Part shown: one piece after another, positions 48,759-59,454 of the stretch
How positions within the stretch are numbered: position 1 is the first letter of the stretch
Layout: the number at the start of each line of letters is the position of its first letter
Assembly (NCBI GenBank): GCA_958496175.1
Contig: OY292275.1
Location: 58,853,701-58,917,700 of the forward strand
Direction of reading: 5' to 3'
DNA: 64,000 nt
Origin: Sisyra terminalis
Lineage: Eukaryota; Arthropoda; Insecta; Neuroptera; Sisyridae
Position numbers and translations under genes: made by a program
Notes under the pieces: model-generated
Told to the model about the DNA's origin: nothing
The model's database searches: none
Seen by the model: the letters and a program-made list of their open reading frames with translations, nothing else

Positions 48759-49515
48759 CAAATTTCGATTTTCCTTTTAAATAACATGGGAACAATATTC
48801 TCTTGCACTTTGGAATTTTATAGCTCACGTTGGTGACAATATTTCGGAATGACCAAGGTAAATTCTTGTAGAAAATTGAACGATCTACAAAAAAAATTTC
48901 TTACAAGTTTTTTATATATTTATTCCTTCAAAAGTAATTCGAGGTCTAAGTTGAACTAAAGAGAAATTTTAATATTTTTTCAATTTTTTGACGCAACCAT
49001 CAATTTTATGAGAAAATTTAAATGACATTTTTGGTAGAGCACTTTTTTCCTATAACTTATCTCTATAAAAGTTTTTGATATACAGGTCCTAAGTTATTTG
49101 CATTAAACTGAAAATTCCCTGAATTATTATATTTTTAACTTAAAACTTATGTTTTTTATTTTAATTAAATAACTTAGGATCTGTGAAAAATATCAAAATC
49201 TTTTATAAAGATAAGTTATAGAAAAAAAAGTGCTCTACAAAAAATGTCCTATAAAATTTTTTCATAAATTTATGGTTGCGTCAAAAAATTGAAAAAATAT
49301 TAAAATTTCTCTTTAGTTCAACTTTGACCTCGAATAACTTTTGAAGGAATAAATATATCAAAAACTTGTAAGAAGACCTTTTTTGTAGATCGTTCAATTT
49401 TCTACAAGAATATACCTTGGTCATTCCGAAATATTGTCACCAACGTGAGCTATAAAATTCCAAAGTGCACGAGAATATTGTTCCCATGTTATTGAAATGG
49501 AAAATCGAAATTTGC
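48759..49515. repeat. Very long fold-back, about 350-base arms
   Basis: Left arm about 48759-49105, right arm about 49161-49515, near-complementary over most of their length. Examples: AACATGGGAACAATATTCTC / GAGAATATTGTTCCCATGTT, and CACGTTGGTGACAATATTTC / GAAATATTGTCACCAACGTG. The loop is about 55 bases. Transcribed within the KLF intron it could form a long double-stranded RNA hairpin. Confidence 0.93.
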
Positions 49516-49645
49516 GATGCGGCACCTCTTAATATTAATATTAAGAGCTTAAACTTTCACAGGATTTTTTTTTGTCATTCCCAATAATATTTTCGATATA
49601 ATTAAGAAAAAAATCATATTTTTTTTTGAATCAGTCTAGTACCTA
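49516..49645. repeat. Shared terminal module of the fold-back family
   Basis: The order CTCTTAATATTAATATTAAG, TTGTCATTCCCAATAATATT, CGATATA, AATCAGTCTAG also occurs (diverged) at 45595-45730 and, reversed, at 31040-31135. Confidence 0.6.
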
Positions 49646-51222
49646 TGCATGCTAAACTGCCTATATAGAAAACAATATTACTCTTTTACTTATTAAATAT
49701 TTATTTTTTGTATAGATTTCAAATTTATCTTTTATAATAATTAAAAAAAGAAGAAAAGTTACAGGGATTACAAGCATTCAACTCACTATTTAAAATCAAA
49801 AGATCTTGTAATTGATCACTGAAGAAAAAAAAAAAGTATATGACCCGAAACGAACAAATGTTTTAATTTAATTAATCGACTCCAAAGTAATTGTCAGAAT
49901 GATTAATTTCTTTAAAAGAATCAACGATTAATTATAATAAAAACCATATCTGATATTCAATTGATATAAACACGGATCCAATTAATATAAATTACATTGG
50001 ATTATTAATTAAGTTATTGTTTAAACCGATTGGTACCGACATTAAGTCACCAAGTAAGTAAACCAATACCGTTCGATTAAAAAAAAAACGATAACACTTG
50101 ATTGCATAATTTTCCCAAAGATCTACTACTCAGATCATTTTCCTCTCTTGTCTTTTTCCCTTTCGAAGACGTTTCGAAACATCGAATTTGTTAATAAAAG
50201 TATAAAATATGAAATTTATGATTAGTCAAAAACGTGTTTTGATATTTCTACGGTGGTTTTAATTTGTAGTCCATGCCTCGAATACAATTGTAGTATGTTA
50301 CACGATGGGCATGAGAAAGATGCTGATAGAAATTGGCCAAGTATGCGAGTGGAAGAGGTGAAGAGAGAGACGTAAACATCGTATTGAGAAAACTAGAAGG
50401 AAACCTTTGACATTTTCATTAATCAATAGACAAAACTGGAGTAGTTGTTGGTGTTGAGATCAAGAAGTAACCTTGTAATGAAACATCACGACTTTCATAT
50501 TTCATACGATAGATCCAATACTACCTATATAGCGTATTAAATGTATGACAGAATTAGTGGAAAAGTCAAACTAATGTTTTATTTTTCATTTTCAATATCA
50601 TTTTCTTTTCATTAAATACTACAGCCATATAATATTTAATATAATCTGATCAGATCATATTCGTTTTTTTTTAAATAGTGAAAAGCTTGTTTTCTATTAT
50701 TAAAACTGTCCTTCATCTTTATTGTTATTGATTTTTTTCATAATTGTTATTATAAAGGTTCATTTGAATAATAGCAACGTGATCGATTTATATTGTTCTT
50801 GAAATAGTTTAACTTTAATATGCACGATAGTCTCTATATGATCATTATGAGTTAACTGGTTGAAATTATCTGCTCATTAATTAACCTTTACGATACTCTA
50901 TTTTTTTTTACTTTGGAAAACAATTACAAAATGTTGAGATTTTTAAGGTCAAAACAATGATCTAATGGAAAATCAACAATTTAAACTTTAGATTTTTAAA
51001 TTGAGGTTTCTCATAGGTTTTTCGGTGATTAGAATAAAGGGCAATCGTTTTTTATTTGTTTCAATAAATTAAAGTTTATGTTTACCCAATCTGTGGAGGA
51101 ATTTCATTGAAATACCAATCTCGAGGTTGAAAAAAAATATTTTTTGGTTGAATTTTATTTAAAAATGTTACAATTTTTCAATCAATTGCATATAAAATTT
51201 GTGTTAAATTCTTGTCTCTAAA
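49646..51222. other. AT-rich intron; a modest unique block at 50.1-50.5 kb
   Basis: No gene. The 50100-50500 part (CCTTTCGAAGACGTTTCGAAAC, AAGAGGTGAAGAGAGAGACG) is non-repetitive and may be regulatory. Confidence 0.35.
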
Positions 51223-52299
51223 GGCCCTCGCCAGATAAGATGGTCTAAAATGCTCCCATTGCAATCGGGCTAATTTTTTTTTTTTTGAAAATACTTTACA
51301 GTATGGATAACATCTCAACTTTGTTTTTGTGTAAAAAATATAAATATTTTTTTTTCAATTTCAATATTCTCTGAAACTGTTTAATAATACCGAAAAAAGT
51401 GCTTATTAGTTTCAAGATATCACTAAGTAATACTCCGAGAAAAATTCGTTCATGAATCAGATCAATCGATCATTGTTAAAAATACGATTTATTTTTTCAA
51501 AAATTTTTTTTTATCCCAAAATTGTTTGATACACCTTAGTTTTTTTTCTATATAATCCTCTATCATCGTTCTACAATATATAATTTTTTTCAGATTTTTA
51601 AAAATATTAGACAATAGTTAAAAAAAAGAAGTTTTCTTTAAACATTTTTTGTGGGCTAAAATCTTTTAGTACCATCACATACTTTTTTGTACATCATCCC
51701 CTTGTCTCAGTTTACTAAATATATTTTTTTTCTTTTAAAAAATGTTAGATAGTGGTTAAAAAAATTTAACGTATTTTTTTAATTCAGATTTTCAGCACTT
51801 ACGTACTTTTTTTTTTCTAAAGTAACTATTCATCCCCTTAGTCATCAACATTTATTTTATACATTTTCTAAGTAACATTAAAATATTTATATTTCATTTT
51901 GCAATTACTTTAGAAAAAAACTAAGTACGTAAGAGCTGAAAATCTGAATTAAAAAATAAGTTTATTTTTTTTAACCATTATCTAACATTTTTAAAAATTC
52001 GAAAAAATTATATTTAGTAAACTGAGACAAGAGGATGATGTAAAAAATATTATATGATGGTATTAAAAGATTTTATCACACAAAAAAATGTTAAAAGATT
52101 ACTTCTTTTTTTTAACTACTGTCTAATATTTTTAAAAATCTGAAAAAATTATATATTGTAGGACGATGATAGAGGATAATATAGAAAAAAAAACTAAGGT
52201 GCACCAAAGGAATTTGGCATAAAAAAATTTTTTGAAAATATAAATATATAATTTATAATTATAATATAAAAATTTAAACCATCTTATCTGGCGAGGACC
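51223..52299. mobile_element. Fold-back transposon with 26-base terminal inverted repeats
   Basis: The left end GGCCCTCGCCAGATAAGATG and GTCTAAA matches the reverse complement of the right end (TTTAAACCATCTTATCTGGC and GAGGACC) with about two mismatches. Internal arms continue the pairing (CTAACATTTTTAAA / TTTAAAAAATGTTAG; CAGCACTTACGTACTT / AAGTACGTAAGAGCTG) around an axis near 51870. The left arm carries about 240 extra bases (51250-51490). No transposase. Confidence 0.9.
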
Positions 52300-53289
52300 A
52301 TTATCCTTTGTTTTATTCACGTTCTACTTTCAAAAGTAGGGTAGGGTCGGGCTTAAAGGTCCAATTTTACTATTCCGTATTATAGTGTAAAAAGCAACCC
52401 TACTAATTTGAAACGTATAATGCTAACCAAATAAACAAATATTTGGCCATATTAAATTTAATTTCTATTGGAATTATCCATATAGAAATTTGTCATTTTA
52501 CATTTTTTTAGACCTTGTCTGTCTCTTTGGGTCCTGTATTTATTTTAAGTATCTAACAGGTGTTATGAATTAATAACAGTATTTAAATCAATGAAATATT
52601 TCTGGATTTTCATTTGGAAAATTTTATTACAGTCATTTTAAACATAATATAAAACTCTTCTTTCTTTATAATAATATTGACATTAATTGTAACATAAGTA
52701 ATATTTTTTTATACCTTTATCTTAACTTAATCAAGCTTATCGTTTCTTGAACCACAATTATAACGAATGAAGTAAACGAACCCTCGGGTAGAATTACAGT
52801 TTTCATGGGCCCATTGCTTGCAAAGATTGCATTAAATTCAACCGTCAGGTGGTTGGGTAAGGAAAAGATCCACGTGGACCTTTTTACCCCAATTACATTC
52901 AAGTGTTTTTACTAGGTTATAACTAGTTTACTGTTTAAATTAGCTAAAAACTAATAATTAACCCTAAAATACCACTAAATCTCATATACTATTAAACTAT
53001 GTTTTAGTCTAGTCAAAGCAATATTATCGCTGGAAACCGAAAAGAATAATAATTAACAATATTACTTTCGTAAAAATATTGATGTACCGTCGTAAATCTC
53101 TTATAAAAACAGTAGTAATAAGAATAATTGTTTATAATAACAACATCAATGCTAATAACAATGTGAAACATTGATATATAAGTAATATATAAAAATAAAG
53201 CTATATAATAAGATATAATAATTTGGCAATAAATAGTTAATAGGAATATTTGTTTAGTTACAAAATCTATCAGGCAAGTCTAATACATT
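52300..53289. other. AT-rich intron, no gene seen
   Basis: A 61-codon minus-strand frame (52717-52902) has no recognisable domain. Confidence 0.45.
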
Positions 53290-53474
53290 CAGTGGCATAG
53301 CTACTTTAGGCGGGTTAGGCGGGACAGTGCCCCGGGGCCCTCAAGCTCAGTGGGTCTTCGAATCCTTATCAGAAATCTCGATCGAACTGAACTTTTGGAA
53401 ATTCAGTTAGAAGTTCACCAATTATGTAAGGAAATAATGAGCAAATATGGGGAATGCTAGAATGTGATCTAACG

Positions 53475-53706
53475 GAAGTATTTACAGCGATGTTATTATT
53501 CTTTACAATTTCTGTCACTTCTGCAGCACCTGAAAGGTCATTTAGCAAATTAAAAATAATAATAAATTATTTTAAGAAATAATATGGGCCTAACTCGACT
53601 CCGATATTTATCGCTAATAGCAATTGAAAATAAAACCGCATCAAGCCTGGATTTAAACCAAGTCATTGATACTTTTGCGAAAACTAAAGCTAAGAAAAAA
53701 TTGTAA
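53475..53706 (+). pseudogene. hAT transposase C-terminal dimerisation domain, broken
   Basis: One frame from 53475 reads EVFTAMLLFFTISVT, then SAAPERSFSKLKIIINYF, and meets a stop near 53581. A second frame resumes with MGLTRLRYLSLIAIENKTA and runs to VIDTFAKTKAKKKL and a stop at 53704. The 'S-A-x-ERSFSKLKxIK-x-Y ... MGxxRLxxLxxIxIE' pattern is that of the hAT dimerisation domain. A frameshift and the loss of everything upstream make it non-functional. Only the last ~75 codons remain. Confidence 0.85.
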
Positions 53707-53908
53707 ATATAATTGTTACTTAGTCAGTTGGTAGGTCAGACCTTTATATAATAAACCTTTGAATCTTCTCTATTTCGTTTTATTGACCAAACCTACACTA
53801 AGTTTTAATTGTAATTTATGTTGTTACTGTTTAATATTTTTATTACCTGTGCAGTGCACAAAAAAGAGCTTAAGTAGCTTAGCATTTTTAAAGTATTTGT
53901 ATATTTAA

Positions 53909-54632
53909 GGGGGGAAGCTGGTCTAGAGCGTGAAAAAATGGGCATAATTTATGAATTTTTTGTGACTCAACAAAAAGATCAATCGAAAATCTGTGAAAAA
54001 GGTTTTATAATTTAGGTTTTAATATACAAATACAAATTTTTTGGTGTCAATTAAATTCAAAATGGCGGCTGTCCAGCATTTCTTCGGAGGCGCTTCATTT
54101 TTTAGACGGGTCCATGGCCGAAGATGTAACTTCCTTAATTTTGGTCCTGAAACAAAATCCTGAAAATTTTTAGTTTCTATATAACAACAGCAAGCGACGT
54201 ACGTAGGCTTTTTTCGATATTTTGTTTTTTCGCGAACTGGTGCACGTTTCAACAAAACATTAAAATTTTCACTATAAAAAAACGACAAAATTGTTGATTA
54301 AAAAAAAACTATGCGATATAAAAAAAAATCCTGCGTACGTCTCCGGAAGTATTTCAATGTACTGTCAAAATTTCGTATAGATCGGTGAAGATTTGCTCGA
54401 GTTATGTCTTCGGCCAGTTCAAAGAAAGTGATTTCGAAAAAAACGCGTTTAAATTTTTAAGTACTATAAAATCATATTAAATGCGTATATACCTTTAATC
54501 TGCGAAAGTTTGGGCATTTAGACACTTTTGCCGGCATTCATCATTTGGTATATTATTTTTAAGACCCTAAAGTACCTTTTGCGACAAAAAAAAAATTTCG
54601 GTTTCTTCAAAATTCTAGACCAGCTTCCACCC
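53909..54632. mobile_element. MITE nested in the hAT element at a TTAA site
   Basis: Inverted ends GGGGGGAAGCTGGTCTAGA (53909) and TCTAGACCAGCTTCCACCC (to 54632) are flanked on both sides by TTAA (53905-53908, 54633-54636). A TTAA target duplication is the piggyBac-type signature, although the GGG terminus is not the usual CCC. No transposase frame is seen. Confidence 0.8.
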
Positions 54633-54735
54633 TTAATATTTTTATTTGATAAAACCTAATCAGTTTACATAGCAGTGGGGCCCCATTTTTTAATTTGGCC
54701 CAGGGCCCTTGGTTACCTAGCTACGCCACTGGTTA

Positions 54736-54777
54736 TATTCCATTTTTGTAACCTTCTTATCATCTCACTGTTGTCCA
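54736..54777. repeat. Short dispersed repeat, partner of 39205-39255
   Basis: TATTCCATTTTTGTAACCTT plus the following CTTATCATCTCACTGTTGTCC, identical in text to the 39 kb copy. Confidence 0.8.
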
Positions 54778-54779
54778 AT

Positions 54780-55440
54780 AAGTTTATTGCGAGATTGTTG
54801 GAATGATTGTCTAGTTTTGTCAGATTTTTTTCGGTTAAAAATTTTCAAAAATCAGGAAAAGAAATATCACTAAGCTATATTTAACGAATATATTTTTCAT
54901 TGTGAACTAATATTAACCATAACCAAGGCTAATTAAATCGGTGCATCCCATTGATGCTTGTGTAGACCTTTAAACGTCAACATAGTCGGGACTTTAGTCG
55001 TAAATCCATCGGAGGCAATTTAAGGGCGATATATTTAACACTTTTTTTGTTGTAAGTGTATATGAGTTCTATGTTTCTTTGAAAGGTTTTATATTGTTGT
55101 CAAAGAGATTTTAAGTTCTTTTGTAACAGTACATCTTTGTCGTTACCACAAACATTGCGTACCTCTACCTCTTCTATCGAAGAGTCGAAGAAGAATCGAG
55201 CCTAAATGTGGCTGAAGCGGAATAATGTTTCTCGTTTTTCATTTTTATTTTATAAGAAATCAACCCTAATTGGACGGTATTCATTGAAATGGTCAGGTCT
55301 AATCGCATTATATGAATTGGGGTGTTGATGTCGCGTTTCATTATAAACATTGTAGTAATGTGTTAAATATTGTGACATGATTTTTCTTTGGGGTTCTTAT
55401 TTATTGGGATGTTTATTAATTTTGTTCTGTTTTTTTTTGG
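54780..55440. other. Intron end before the last coding exon, no feature seen
   Basis: Unique sequence with a modest CG-richer stretch at 55130-55240 (CTATCGAAGAGTCGAAGAAG). The branch point and pyrimidine tract lie at 55420-55446. Confidence 0.4.
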
Positions 55441-55446
55441 TTTTAG

Positions 55447-55640
55447 GTGAAAAGCCATATCAGTGTCAATGGCCCGAATGTGAATGGCGGTTTGCTAGGT
55501 CGGATGAATTGACCCGTCATTATCGAAAGCACACGGGGGCGAAGCCGTTTAAATGTGCAGTTTGCGAACGATCTTTTGCCAGATCCGATCATTTGGCGTT
55601 GCACATGAAGAGACATTTGCCGAAAGTCAATGGGAAATGA
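55447..55640 (+). CDS. dar1: Last coding exon: zinc fingers 2 and 3 of the KLF, ending at a TGA
   Basis: The exon begins after a pyrimidine-rich TTTTAG acceptor (55446). Its first two bases complete the Gly codon begun in the 60-base exon and lead into the EKPY linker. Finger 2 (C469, C474, H487, H491; C-x4-C-x12-H-x3-H) reads [20 protein letters not shown]. Finger 3 (C499, C502, H515, H519; C-x2-C-x12-H-x3-H) reads [18 protein letters not shown]. The short tail LPKVNGK ends at TGA 55638-55640. The three exons together give 526 residues plus the missing N-terminal exon. The three-finger array at the extreme C-terminus is the KLF hallmark and would bind GC-rich/CACCC sites in the nucleus. In Drosophila dar1 limits dendrite type and arbor growth; that role is family knowledge, not visible here. 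What is odd is that the frame stays open after the TGA. Confidence 0.96.
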
Positions 55641-55763
55641 TCGTCAACGTCGACGGCGTCGCAACATCTTCAGCAGCCGCAGCAACCGGTGGCGTATCAG
55701 CACCCGTTGCAGCACCACGTGCTGGAGACGACGTCGTCGAACTACGAACGTTACGATTTACTT
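55641..55763 (+). CDS. Candidate C-terminal readthrough extension (41 in-frame codons after the TGA)
   Basis: Directly after the TGA at 55638 the same frame runs 41 codons to TAA 55764-55766. The peptide begins SSTSTASQHLQQPQQ, continues with Pro, His and Gln (PVAYQHPLQHH) and ends NYERYDLL. I count 30 of 41 codons ending in G or C. This resembles the GC-rich half of the large exon and contrasts with the AT-rich sequence that starts right after the TAA. A GC-paired mini-hairpin, CGACGGCGTCG (55651-55661), lies 11 bases past the stop. Readthrough of TGA is common in insect regulatory genes. The alternatives are an ordinary GC-rich 3' UTR, a recent nonsense mutation, a sequence error, or an alternative splice avoiding the TGA. 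The frame starting at 55553 is also open here, to 55852, so openness alone proves little. Confidence 0.45.
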
Positions 55764-55766
55764 TAA

Positions 55767-55980
55767 TCCCCAAGAGATTATATAAAATAGAGACCAATTG
55801 TGGTAGTTTTCGATTTTTTAACTATTTCGTGCTCATCGTTCGTCGATCGTAACAATTAAGTAAATGTAATTTATATAGCTTAAGCGATATAATTGTGCAA
55901 CTCTGAAATTATATTACATTTGGCACCAAAAAAACGTTATAAGCTAAGTAAAAAGAGGTTCAGATAAGTTGTTCAAGTTT
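55767..55980 (+). other. dar1: Proximal 3' UTR of the KLF gene
   Basis: This AT-rich unique sequence follows the second stop. No canonical AATAAA occurs in the first 2 kb; ATTAAA variants are seen (for example near 56453), and the first clear AATAAA is near 58290. The 3' end of the transcript therefore cannot be placed from sequence. The UTR may run into the tandem array that begins near 56.0 kb. Confidence 0.5.
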
Positions 55981-56099
55981 CAAAATTGGGGTTCTATATG
56001 AAGAAAATGTTTTCACTGATGCTTGGAAGAAGAATTGTATGAAGATCGATGAAGACTGGGAAGAAAAATACCTGTAAGGTACTTCAAAAATATGCAATT

Positions 56100-58310
56100 T
56101 TTCTAAAATCATGCAGTGAATATTCACTGAATTTCAAAGGCAATGATTCGATTGCGCAATCAATTTTTGTCAGTGAAAATTCACCATTTTTTTTTGGCTC
56201 ATTTTAGCCATTTTCCCAAGTGATTAACTACGAAAAGAATTTTTTTCACAACCGTGAAAATTAATTTCTAAAACTTAACTTTTGAATCTTTAAAGCTGGG
56301 AAATCCAGTAAAATTTATAAATCCCTTTTTGCTAGTATTTAAGATATTCGAAGATTTTATAAAGCTTCTTGAATCCAAGCTTTCACTAACTGCTAATATT
56401 ACTGAAATTTTTTTTGGTAAAATCGACGATTTTTGCGGATTTGAGTGGAAATTAAAATCTTTAACCCATGACCTATAAAATTATATACAAAATTTTTCCA
56501 TTTGGTAATATTTTTCCTGCTAAATCTTACCAAAAAACTGGTCTAATTTATGGCGAAATCCATTCAATTCCTCACCATCTACTTTAAATATATGTTTTTT
56601 TTTTTAAATCAACCAGTGAATATTCACTAAATTTCAAAGGTAATGATTCGATTGCGTAATCAATTTTTAGCAGTGAAAATTCACCAATTTTTTTTTTGGC
56701 TCATTTTAGCCATTTTCCCAAGTGATTAACTCCGAAAAGATTTTTTTTCACAACCGTGAAAATTAATTTCTAAAACTTCATTTTGAATCCTTTTATTTTG
56801 GGAATTACTGCTGGAAAATCCAGTAAAATTTGTTAACCACCTTCTGCTAATATTTAAAATATTAGAAGATTTTATAAAGCTTAATGATTTCAAGCTTTCA
56901 CTAACGGTAGTTATTACTGGAATTTTATGGTAAAATCCACGACTTTCGCGGATTTAAGTAGAAATTAAAACTTTTATTCATGACCTATAAAATTGTATAC
57001 AAACTTTTCCCATTTGAGAATTGAATTCAAGCTTTCACTAACTGTTGATATTACTGAATATTTGTGATGAATTTCTGAGATTTTCACAGATTTAGGGAGA
57101 AATTAAAACTTTAATTCATGATCTATAAAATTATATATAAACTTTTCCCATTTGGTAATATTTTTCCAACTAAAACTTACCAAAAAACTGGTCTCATTTA
57201 TGGAGAATTCCATTCAATTCTTCACCGTTTATTACCAACAATATGTGGCTAAAAGAATTGAAAACTTTGGGTTTGAGATTTCTTTTTCATATTGAAAAAT
57301 TGATCTAGATTATTTTATTTGTTGGAATTATTATTATTTTATTTATTATCATTTATCAAAATTTATGTGTGAAAATTATTAGGGAAACATCAGTAGAACT
57401 TATTGATTATTTCCAAAACTAATGGTGAATCCTGAGATCACCAAAAGTCTCAATTGATTCCAGAGCTTTCCGAGATTTAAAGCTTTTACTATTAAAGTAG
57501 AAGACTTTATTGACTTCTACAAAGATTGTCCTTTCTATTGAATAATATTTCAGACACTAATAGAAAATTTAAAAAGCTTCTTGACTCCAAGCTTTCACTA
57601 ACTATTAATATTACTGAAATTCTTTGATAAAATCCACGATTTTCGCAGATTTAAGTGTAAATTAAAATCTTTAACCCATGACCTATAAAATTATATACAA
57701 ATTTTTCCCATTTGGTAATATTTTTCGAGCCAAAACTTACCAAAAAACTGGTCTAATTTATGGAGAATTCCATTCAATTCTTCACCGTTTATTCCCAACA
57801 ATATGTGGCTAAAAGAATTGAAAACTTTAGGTTTGAGATTTACTTTTCATATAGAAAAATTGATCTAGATTATTTGATCTCTTGGAAATTTCATTATCAT
57901 TGATCAAAATTTAATTTCATAAATTTTTAGAGAAACATCCGTAGAACTTATAGAACTTATAACTTAAATATAGAACTTTATCTTACATTTTTTTTTGCTA
58001 TCATTTTTTTTTTAAATCTTTGATATTGAAATTGCTATTTTACTTCCAATAATCTTAATTTCAAATGATTCATATTTAATCATATGAATAATTACAAGTA
58101 AATACTTAATCAAGGAGCTTTCTGTAAGTTCTATAAGTTCTAATGATTTTCAAAACTTATGGATCCCCAGATCTCCAAAAGTCTCAATTGATTCCAGAAC
58201 TTCTTGAGATTTAAAGCTTTACGTATTAAAATAGAAGATTTCTTTGACTTCTACAAAGATTGGCCTTTCTATTGAATTATATTTTATTCAATAAATGAAA
58301 GATTTAACAG
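56100..58310 (+). repeat. Complex tandem array, units about 500-550 bases
   Basis: CAGTGAATATTCACT at 56114 and 56614; AAGCTTTCACTAAC near 56377, 56892, 57029 and 57589; ACCAAAAAACTGGTCT near 56529, 57178 and 57738; AAAGTCTCAATTGATTCCAG near 57443 and 58169. Units are partly deleted and rearranged. It begins within about 450 bases of the KLF stop codon and may lie in the 3' UTR. Confidence 0.85.
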
Positions 58311-59454
58311 AATAATTATCGAATTCTGAAGTGAATAATTTTGCTCAAAATTTCAGGAAAGGTAAGTAAATTCCTTCTCTTTTTGATTTGATATTTACTT
58401 GTCAAAATGAAAAATCCTTTTCATCGAAAATTTCGATGAAATCGAAAATTTTGTACCATTGGTAAGCAAAGGCTTGTAGATGAACATTATAATAAAATAC
58501 ATTCTTTCCAAATCCAAATTAAAATAAAATCTTCCAAAATTTCTACAAATATAGATCAGTTAAACCTGTTAAAGTTTGATCCAAGGATTTAATTGGATTT
58601 CCATAAAAGTTATGTAGCAACTAGGGCTTCTTTAAAAGGGATGATTCAGCATCCCTTAAAGATAAATGCAAGCCTTTACTTAAACTTAAGTCGTAGTCAA
58701 TATCTTTTGAATTTGGGTGAAAAATTTGGCAAAACTTCCAAGAAATTTCTCCAATGAAGCAATTTTTTTTAATAAAAGCCCTCTTACCATTCTTTTTTTA
58801 GCAGTTTTGCCAGCACGTATAAAAGTGGAAAAAGTTTTATGGAGCTTTAATCAAGAAGAAGACATTTATTAATGCTTTGAATTTATAAAAGTACATACAG
58901 GATTTAAAATCGACCCTAAAGCTTTAACGGATTTAATTTTTGGTAAGTTTACCAATTTGGATTACAAATCGATAAAATTTCTCCGGAAACATAATTTTTC
59001 ATTAAAAAACTTAAAATGTTGTTGTAAACTTTGAAACTAGTTTCTCTACGGTGAAAAACTTTATCTTCAACGCAAAAATCAACTGTTTTATATTACAAAT
59101 ACAATATTGAATATTTTTCCTTAAAAATTGAAACTTTTAACTTATCTGATACCTCAGTGTTTTAATGGTTTGGATAACCAAATTTTAAGCTAAGTGGCCA
59201 TCAATATTCAATTCAGTGCCATTCTTAATTTGAACAATTCCCTGTGTCGTATTCTACACCAACTAGTCGACGAGCTGATTCCATTAACTTTCTAGTGTTT
59301 TGTTAATTTATTCCTTAAAATTTAGCTATCAAATCCATATGTATAAAAATAAACATAAAAAAAAACTCGAATAGCTAAATGCATTCCAAGTGCCTACAAC
59401 TTAACTGTGTCTTTTTTGCTGTCAATTTTTATTCATCGAAAGAAAGAAAAATAT
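58311..59454. other. AT-rich, no gene seen
   Basis: No coding frame or clear repeat; contains TTTCATCGAAAATTTCGATGAAATCG, a near-palindrome around 58420-58445. Confidence 0.45.

Larger units (their letters stand above)
53290..54731 (+). mobile_element. Degenerate hAT DNA transposon
   Basis: The ends CAGTGGCATAGCTAC (53290) and CTAGCTACGCCACTG (to 54731) form hAT-type inverted repeats, followed inward by GC-rich GTGCCCCGGGGCCC and GGGCCCTTGG. The 8-base flanks AATACATT and GTTATATT agree at five positions, compatible with a decayed 8-base target duplication. It contains a broken transposase end and is itself interrupted by another element. Confidence 0.85.
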
